Positions 56,507-64,000 of a stretch of 64,000 nucleotides of DNA are shown here, in pieces (the first letter of the stretch is position 1; every line of letters starts with the position of its first letter). Source of the stretch: Mangifera indica (lineage: Eukaryota > Streptophyta > Magnoliopsida > Sapindales > Anacardiaceae); assembly GCF_011075055.1 (NCBI RefSeq), contig NC_058143.1, forward strand, positions 15,205,057-15,269,056. Direction: 5' to 3'. The position numbers and the translations under genes were made by a program. Below the pieces are notes generated by a model. That model worked only from the letters and a program-made list of their open reading frames with translations. It made no database searches and was not told the DNA's origin.

Positions 56507-57503
56507 CAATATAGAAGGGATTATTGGACTCTCCAAGGAGGCTCATTTGTATATTTTTATTGGAATATTTAATTAATTAACATATTGAATCAAATTATAA
56601 TTAATGTTATTCCACACCATAAAATTTTATATCATTATATTATTTGAACAATATTAATTATTTTTATGTTATTTTCAAGAGAACAATTTTTGACTTACGG
56701 ATAACCAATATTTTAATTTTGAAGTAATCACCATTATTTTAAGAAAATAAAATAGTCTAAAATAAAACATCATAAGAGTAAACGAATTTTATTAATTAGC
56801 ATAACAAATAATGTGATTAAGTGATATAATTATTTATTATCTTTTATTTTAAAATTATCAAATCATATATTATTATGTTAGTTAATATAAATAAATTAGT
56901 AAAATTTGTTTGTAAATAAAGTTTTATTTATAAATTATTATTTTAATCGAATTTCCTTATTATAAATTGTCAATGCCGGGAGTTTACATTCACCATAATT
57001 CCTTTATTTTCCATTACTGGGGCCAATTATTTTGTCATGCCTGACAGAGGGACAGGATTTTCCACTTGGCATTATTCATGAAGTCACAGTTTTATTTTTG
57101 TAATGAAAAATGTCACAATTTTATACATTAAAATTAACAGCAGACCTGAATTTTTCTAAATCTGCAAACTCCAACTGTTCAAAACTTGTAAACAAAGCAA
57201 AATAAGTGGTAGCTGAATGTAACAAGTTCTACTTACTTAAATGAAGAAAATTGAAAGTCATCTTCAGCATCCCGTGCTCATGTAAACATCTGTAGAAGAT
57301 GCTGGCTCCAGGAAAATTTATTTAGGATGACAGGTGCACTTAGAAAATGAACCTGTAGCTGAAGTCAAATCAAACATCAGAATTTGATTTAATGCCCACA
57401 TTCATGGACTGTTGAAGTCATTCGAAAACTAGTCAAATATTTTATTATAAAATTAACAAAATTCTTCTTGAATGAGTCCAAGAGCAGTTGCAGTTGCCAT
57501 CTC
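56507..57503. other. Spacer and promoter region of AKR copy 4
   Basis: The AT-rich repeat recurs at 56820-56940. 57000-57500 is less AT-rich and should contain the promoter; it does not align with the promoters of copies 1-3. Confidence 0.45.
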
Positions 57504-57511
57504 TATATATA
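57504..57511 (+). promoter_or_regulatory. TATA box of AKR copy 4
   Basis: TATATATA (context CTCTATATATAGG), 81 nt above the ATG. Confidence 0.55.
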
Positions 57512-57592
57512 GGTCTACGTCTTGCTCTTCAGCTCACTGCCAACTGAGAAATCCCTCAAACTAGTGTCGAAAGGAGAAGAGAAAGAGCAAAA

Positions 57593-59798
57593 ATGGATGA
57601 AGCATGTGGAGTTGAAGTTCCAAGAGTGAAACTAGGAAGTCAAGGATTGGAGGTAAATGTGCTTATTAAGTTTATGCTCTTCATTAAGATGTTATTGTTT
57701 CTGATATATATTTGTGATATGTATTTATGTTGAAGGTGTCAAAGCTGGGATTTGGTTGCTCGGGTCTCACAGGAATTTACAATGATCCAGTCCCAGAAGA
57801 GGATGCATTTTCACTTATCAAACATGCATTTGATCAGGGAATCACTTTCTTTGACACTGCAGATGCCTATGGAAACAATGCTAATGAGCTTTTGGTTGGA
57901 AAGGTTAACATAAATCATTATTTTCCTCTAAATTTGGAGTTTAATAAATTCAATTTTTAATTCTATATTTTTAATATTTTTTGTCTTGTCTTATCTATAT
58001 TCCCTGGTAACCTTTTCGTGCTAGAAGTCATAGGTCAAGTCAATTTATTACCTTAATAAATTCAACTGGAAGACTATTTGAAAAAAAATAAAATTTATTT
58101 AATATTATGTATGAAACGTGAAATAGTAGTTTGTGACTGTATTAAAATTTTCATATTTTTTAGGCTTTGAAGCAGCTGCCAAGAGATAGAATCCAGTTAG
58201 CCACAAAATTTGGCGTCTGCCACCAAAAGACTGGCACAATAATATGTGGTACACCTCAGTATGTGCGAGCTTGCTGTGAAGCCAGTCTGAAGCGCCTCGA
58301 TGTTGAATATATTGATCTCTACTATCAGCACCGCGTCGACACATCGGTGCCTATTGAGGATACTGTACGTTCTGCATCATTTTGATCTCTCTGTTTATTG
58401 TTATCAGTTCTCACTTAGTTGACATTGCATTAATCTATCTTCTTCCCAGATGGGAGAACTCAAGAAGTTAGTGGAAGAGGGAAAGATAAAATACATTGGG
58501 TTATCTGAAGCCAGTCCTGATACTATAAGGAGGGCACATGCAGTTCATCCCATTACTGCTCTACAAATGGAGTGGTCTCTCTGGACTCGCGATATAGAGG
58601 AAGAAATTGTCCCACTTTGCAGGTTTCTTTATATTCAATAATAAACCATTCTCATTCTTCTTCATAGTTAACGTACAATTCAATATGTAAGTGTTAACTG
58701 GGGTTAATTTGGATATGGTAAATTTTACAGGAAACTTGGAATAGGGATTGTGACCTACAGTCCTCTTGCCCGAGGCTTTTTTGGTGGAAAAAAAGTTGTG
58801 GAAGCGGTCCCTGCAAACAGTATTGTGGTATAGCTTTTCGCTATCTATCCGTTCCTCGTGAGATTTACTGTACATCCATATAAAAGCATGCAGTGCTAAC
58901 TTCACATGTTCTAATTAAATTTTAAAATTAAAAAAATATCTAGAATGTCACATAATCTGAATCCGTAAAACTGTTAAGATTAAATACATTAGAATGATTG
59001 ATTTTTTACTCTTAAAACTTTTTTTGAATGACAGCTTTCAATAAATCAAATACAGATTTCGACGTAAAAGATTTAACCAATATATAATAGTTATTAAACC
59101 TCTCTATAAAAGATCTAACATATCTTAAAATTTATGTTAATATTATCTATTTATATTATAACCTCTAAGTGTATTATATTTATTTTTGTTAATCGCCTAA
59201 AGTTATCTGTAAACTCTAATTAGAGTATTTAATTATTTAATTTTATTAAACCCAATATTATAATTAATGTTCGGTCATACTAAAAATTTTTTTAACATTG
59301 AATGTTCATTAATTATCCCTCGATATTAATCTTTTATTATTTGATGGCTACTCTTTCCTGAAGGCATCCCATCCTTGGTTTGAAGGAGACAACTTCAACA
59401 AAAACAAAATCTTATATTCCCGCATGGAAAAGTTGGGTGAAAAGCATGGCTGCACCCCGACACAGCTTGCACTTTCCTGGATTCTTCACCAGGGAGACGA
59501 TGTTGTTCCAATCCCTGGTAAACTCTGAAAAACTGTATATTTCAAAACATGATCCTTCAACCTAACTTCAGTCTAACACTGTTTGTATTCTTTTTGTGCA
59601 GGGACAACTAAGATTAAAAATTTCGACAATAATTTTGGCTCTCTAAGAGTGAAGCTTACAAAGGAGGATTTAGAAGAGATTTCTGCTGTAATCCCCATCA
59701 ACGAGGTGGCGGGGAGTCGCTTCAAAGATGACAATTATCTTCGTGCCTCCTGGAAATTTGCTGTCACGCCAACGAAAGAGATTCCCGCGGCTATTTAA
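57593..59798 (+). CDS. Aldo-keto reductase, AKR13 / perakine reductase-like, copy 4 (diverged)
   Basis: Exons 57593-57652, 57736-57903, 58164-58364, 58450-58622, 58731-58827, 59364-59517, 59602-59798; 1050 nt, 349 aa. Same intron positions as copies 1-3. Exon 3 is two codons shorter: the loop after the Lys strand is [13 protein letters not shown] instead of GVVKF-----PTICG. Tetrad Asp60, Tyr65 (FFDTADAYG), Lys91, His132. Other marks are [14 protein letters not shown] where copies 1-3 have [28 protein letters not shown] in exon 6, the usual family wording, where copies 1-3 have EHHPRF, and a different tail, [13 protein letters not shown]. Flanks and introns are unlike copies 1-3. It is probably the older lineage of the array; the altered loop and tail suggest a different substrate. 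Confidence 0.94.
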
Positions 59799-60980
59799 AA
59801 ATAGTAGAACTTAGGATAATAAGGAGCAATAATAAAATAAAAATGCGGGGATTTGCGTACTTCGTATGCAACAACTGCAAGAATAACCGAGGCGGAGTTT
59901 GGTTTCTGTTTGGTTTCTGAAGCAAGCCACTAGATGTTGAATATAGATGAACATACCTGGATGAAACGAGAAGACTATATGTGATGTGCTGAATATGTAT
60001 TACGTTGTTGAATATATGGCAATATGACTTTGATACGAGCTTGTCGACTAATTTTTCATACTATAAAGCCATCGCTATCAGGAGATGTCAGAATTTGGAA
60101 TGAATGTTTTTCTATGTCTTGATTGATGAGAATAATTTGCAAAATTTATTAAAGGGTAATTTACATTTTCCCACACAACGTCTCCCAATCTTAAAACTTT
60201 TTTCTAGGGCTATTTATAATATTTTTTAATCCAAAATCAAGTATAAATAATATTTTTTTTGGTCTAAAATTAAACTCTATTAATAAAATAACAATATTAA
60301 AAAATAAAATTATCATTTTTCACATTTATCATATATAATCTTTAACTCGATTAAAATGAAAAATAACATTTTAAATATTTAATTATATAATAAGCCTCCT
60401 TTTCTTCTTATATATAGATACACACGCGCGCGCACACGAGTGTCTTTGTCATAAAATTGTATATCAAAGATTAAACTGTAATTTTTAAACATGTTAAAAG
60501 TATTTTAAAATTTTTTAAAGATTATTAACTATTCAAAAAAACTTTAGGGTTTTTAAAATTATTAAAGCATCACTCAACCATCAATAATTTAAAAAATGAT
60601 AATTACATTCTTAAATAATTGAAATATAAGGTTTAATTTATAAGTTTTCTAAACTTTTTTTTAAATGAAATTGTCATTTTAAAACATTTGAATCTAATTA
60701 TAAATTGTTGCTTTTTGTCAAAATTAATGATAGTAAATTACTATTTTATCCATAAGTTATTACTTTTTTGTGTGTAGGGAGTTTAATTTTTTGCGAGAAA
60801 ATGGTTTTTTTTTTAAAGCTTTCGTGAGAAAATATTATTTACTCTATTTTATTTATTTATTGACCACTTCGAATTGTCAATTACGTGGAATGCTCGTAAA
60901 ATTGTTTGTAAAACTAAATTTAAACAGCAGAAGCATGAATATTAGAACAAATTATGAAGTTGAGTTACTGGAGCAGCAAA
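59799..60980. other. Spacer between AKR copy 4 and tRNA-Gly
   Basis: AKR4 3' UTR (likely to about 60050), then AT-rich DNA with a short (CA/CG)n stretch near 60420-60437 (ACACACGCGCGCGCACACG). No gene recognised. Confidence 0.45.
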
Positions 60981-61051
60981 GCACCAGTGGTCTAGTGGTA
61001 GAATAGTACCCTGCCACGGTACAGACCCGGGTTCGATTCCCGGCTGGTGCA
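60981..61051 (+). tRNA. tRNA-Gly (GCC)
   Basis: A 71-nt cloverleaf: acceptor GCACCAG pairs with CTGGTGC, with discriminator A at 61051; D arm has TGGTCTAGTGGTA (A box); anticodon loop CTGCCAC gives GCC; T arm GGGTTCGATTCCC (B box). No intron; CCA is not encoded, as usual in nuclear plant genes. T-runs right after it can end pol III transcription. Confidence 0.97.
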
Positions 61052-61056
61052 ATTTC

Positions 61057-61062
61057 TTTTTT
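61057..61062 (+). terminator. Pol III terminator of tRNA-Gly
   Basis: Six T in a row, 5 nt after the tRNA end. Confidence 0.75.
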
Positions 61063-61224
61063 CATTATTTTTGTTCGAAAAATTTTTAGTCATTTTTCCT
61101 TTTCTTTTCAAAATTATTTTCTGGGTTTGGAATTGGAATGTTCAAACAGGGCTTTGATTTCATTTGTTCAGTTGTACACTTGTTCAAACAAAGAGAAGAA
61201 AGTTTCACACTTCACACTTAGAAC

Positions 61225-62400
61225 ATAGCAGAAGAGAATATAAAACCCAAGTTCCCAGGGTAAAACTGGGCGCTTGAGGTATAAAATAATTACCTAAAGT
61301 TCTACCCATATATATATATATAATTCTAGATTGTAAGGCTTTTTTTTTTTTTTTTGTTTTTCAATCAAACATTTTATAAGAGTTTCCGATATGGGGCTTT
61401 ATAGTAAAATTAGCTTCAATCTCCTTTATCATATATTGTAGTATCAGATGATTACGCTGTCACTGTTTACTTCTATTTATTATGGTCAAATCAAATTCAC
61501 ATTTTTGTATTCATATCTGGAAGCTGATCTTATGTCCTTGGTGATAACTTTATTTCTTAAACCTCATCATTCCAATTGATAACATTAAAATAAAATTTTG
61601 CTGTTCCATTTGCCATCAACATGTAAATGGTAATTTAAGGGTTACATTTTTTTTCTTTTTTCAGTTTTCTTTTACCCTACTTGTCTATGTATCATATGCA
61701 TTTAATTTCTTAGAGGTGTCCAAGTCAGGTTATGGATGTATGACCCTAAGTGGAGCCTGTAATTCTGCTCTCTCGGAAGAGGAAGGCATTGCAGTATTAA
61801 AGGGTGTCTTCAATGAGAGTTGTTAAGAAACTGATATATGGTTATCTCTGCTTATCATTGAGGATTCTATAGGATGAAATTCTTTGTTAAAATACTTTGA
61901 AGTTAACTAAAAGAAGGTTCAATTTCCAGGCGATGAAGCAGTTGCCAAGAGAAACAATTCAGCTGGGCTCAAAGTTTGGCATTGTAGTAACTGTGATCTA
62001 CTGAGGTTAAGGCAAAAGTTACCCCTGAATATGCACACTCAGGTCGCAAGGATAGTTTGCAGTGCCTTGGTGTGGTACATTGATCTGTATTATCAGCATA
62101 GAATCGACACATTAATTCCTATAGAGGACACAGTTAAGTGATTTTCTTCCTCTTTCAGCAATACCTCTAAAATTATGAACTTTTTATCATCCATTACAGT
62201 ATTGAACATATTCTTTGTAAATTTATTGCTTCATGTTGGTAATTAAAGGTATTTCATTTTTCTTGAGGTAAAAATCAAGTACATTGGATCATCTGAGGCG
62301 AGCCCAGACACAGTTAGGAGGGCACATGCTGCTCATCCCATCACTGCCGTACAATTGGAATTGTCCCTTTGGACTCACGATTGCAAGTTTGTTCAAATTG
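61225..62400 (+). pseudogene. Aldo-keto reductase, AKR13-like, copy 5, decayed
   Basis: Exon 1 remains at 61225-61280 with ATG changed to ATA (ATAGCAGAAGAG against ATGGCTGAAGAG), a frameshift, and a TGA after VPRVKLGA. Exon 2 at 61714-61827: VSKSGYGCMTLSGACNSALS then EEEGIAVLKGVFNESC and a stop; the FFDT-D-YG part with the catalytic Asp and Tyr is gone. Exon 3 at 61931-62132: AMKQLPRETIQLGSKFGIV, a stop, frame changes, then [19 protein letters not shown] in a broken frame. Exon 4 at 62270-62390: [20 protein letters not shown] to LWTHDCK. Nothing of exons 5-7. It is as diverged from copies 1-3 as copy 4 or more, so it is an old member that died. Confidence 0.9.
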
Positions 62401-63959
62401 CAGCAAAAAGCTTCTGATGGTGCCTCTTCTTCCATATACCTGTGAAGAGTGTATAATGACACATGCATTCATTGCCCATCTAGAAGTTTGCAAGTTTGTA
62501 TGTAATGCCTTCAAACTTATGTTTTCTCAAAAATTTCAATAGATTTCCAGTGGAAAGAAATCTTCATTGTATCAACTTGATGCATAAAAAGATTATTTGG
62601 TTCTTGATCTATCTTCCCTGCTGTTGCAAATCATATGTAGTCTAATATGTTATTCAGAAATACGAGGCTTTTGAGTTCATGCATTTAATTGTTGATTCAA
62701 AACTACAACGACAATGGAATAGCAAGAGAGAAACTACACGAGAAAAAATGGAGAGCTCAAATTTTTTATGTCAGCCAATGATGTCCCAGAGGGGATCCAA
62801 TGAATTGGTATGATTTTAAGAATGTAAAACCCTGAATTTTTTTTTTTTTTTGACCTGTCACAAATGATCTTGGGGTTCCATGTTCTTAGCAATGATCAGT
62901 ACCTTAGCTGATTTGTTTGTAAACTACCAGATTGACTTGGCAAATTCTTGTCAACAAATTTAAAAATACTGCACTGGATTTTTTCTAGTCCATGATATAA
63001 GCTTGTTTGCAGGTTCGTCTTTCTTTCCATGAATGAGCGTTTAGCTTGGCATTCTAACGCTAGTTTTAAGAAAACCTCAACTTCAAAATCGTTTTTTCCC
63101 AAACAGTAACTTGACACATTTTCCAAGCAATCCACCCTCCAAAGATTTCATCAAATTGATATTGTATTCCTTCTAAACTCCTGTAGTTTATTTATTTCGC
63201 TCTAACCAAACTGACAAAAAACATACGTAACCGAACATCAATGTAACATATGCCAGAGAAAAAACTCTGAAGGCAAGTCATGTAACTTTTCTTCATGCAT
63301 CAAACTGATTTATCCTTTAGATTTTATTTAAGTTTACAAAAGCAAATGAGAAAGTTAAAATGCGTCAAAGCCACAACCCATACAAGGTTCTCATTCATTC
63401 ACTCCTTTATGTATTTGTTCTTTTCAGGGTCAGTGGCCATCTTCGATCTTCTTCAAGCCCTTCATGTCCGTTGTTTCAACCCTATATTGTAAAACCAAAT
63501 CAATAAACTTGTAATACGATTAATTTACATCCTTCAACCTTATCAATTCCTTAAATATATGAATACTGAGATGGTGCGAGCTAATGAATACATTAAATGA
63601 TAGGCTATTGTATAAATAGCATAATTTAATTCTTAATGAATAAACTATTTGCTGCATCTAAAAAATCCTGCGTAAAATGTTGAAACTGCAATCAAAAACA
63701 AAATCTAAAGTATAAATGTTTATTCTCCAAAAGCAAAGAATGCTGAGAAATTCTGGAACACATAAAGCCATTTTATCTAGAATATTTGAGCACTTTGGCA
63801 AAGGTTTGACACAAAATCTAAAATGATGTACAGTCTTGAAATTGGCAAAGCATTGCATCTAGAAATATAATATATGATTGCAACAGATGACAGCAAAAAT
63901 ATAACATAAACTAAAGAGAGAGGGGTTGGGAATGCAATTCAAAGATATAAGAAACTTAC
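62401..63959. other. Right-end spacer
   Basis: No gene recognised. The 79-codon minus frame at 62896-63135 (MDCLENVSSYCLGKNDFEVE...) has no family I know. T-runs occur near 62838-62852. Confidence 0.4.
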
Positions 63960-64000
63960 GTTGTTCCAAACAGGGCAATCTTTTGAACTTTTGTAACATC
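63960..64000 (-). CDS. Possible 3' end of an exon entering from the right (partial)
   Basis: On the minus strand DVTKVQKIALFGT is open and is followed by AAC and a GTAAGT donor at 63959-63954. This looks like an exon edge of a minus-strand gene outside the window, but only 41 bases are visible. Confidence 0.25.

Noticed and set aside
62896..63135. 79-codon minus-strand frame
   Set aside because: Searched by eye for retroelement or plant protein motifs and found none; not supported as a gene.

Overview
The window is nuclear DNA of a flowering plant, almost certainly a eudicot. It is AT-rich, with multi-exon GT-AG genes, long introns, many small transposons, plant-only gene families (UNE12-type bHLH, group C bZIP, chloroplast Tha4, a MIR167-like hairpin) and a chromodomain-type Ty3/gypsy remnant. 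I cannot name the species. All exon coordinates were read by eye from splice sites and protein continuity; there is no transcript or database support.

Layout. 1-19.4 kb carries four housekeeping or regulatory genes, all on the minus strand: a bHLH factor cut by the left edge (1-903); a chloroplast twin-arginine translocase subunit Tha4 (3111-7173) with a 3.6-kb intron that holds an internally deleted gypsy element; a bZIP63/CPRF2-like transcription factor in six exons (9829-13809); and V-ATPase subunit F in four coding exons (15783-18487), whose first intron holds a solo LTR. A decayed PPR gene (8700-9602, plus) sits between Tha4 and the bZIP gene. 19.8-27 kb is accessory: a hAT-type MITE with a perfect 8-bp target duplication, a GDP-mannose 3,5-epimerase copy broken by a frameshift (21813-23810), a small TRIM-like element, and two inverted fragments of a P2B Ca2+-ATPase gene. 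27-33.7 kb is mostly gene-poor but holds a MIR167-like hairpin (31279-31396, best read on the minus strand).

36.6-62.4 kb is a tandem array of aldo-keto reductases (AKR13 / perakine reductase / auxin-induced PCNT115 type), all on the plus strand. There are four open copies (36677, 41676, 46619, 57593) and one decayed copy (61225-62400). The first three sit on a repeated unit of about 5 kb that includes promoter and 3' flank, so they are recent duplicates; the fourth is more diverged. The open copies all keep the Asp-Tyr-Lys-His tetrad. They differ in promoter structure, intron insertions and one lost stop codon. A tRNA-Gly(GCC) gene lies between the fourth copy and the pseudogene.

At least two long-inverted-repeat transposons with GGCC termini and 9-bp target duplications (Mutator-like) entered this array after it duplicated. 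In both cases the unoccupied site is visible in a paralogous unit of the same window, which makes the array a useful natural record of insertion order. The best leads are this foldback family, the divergent MIR167 hairpin, the broken GME copy, and the promoter and splice-site remodelling among the AKR paralogs.
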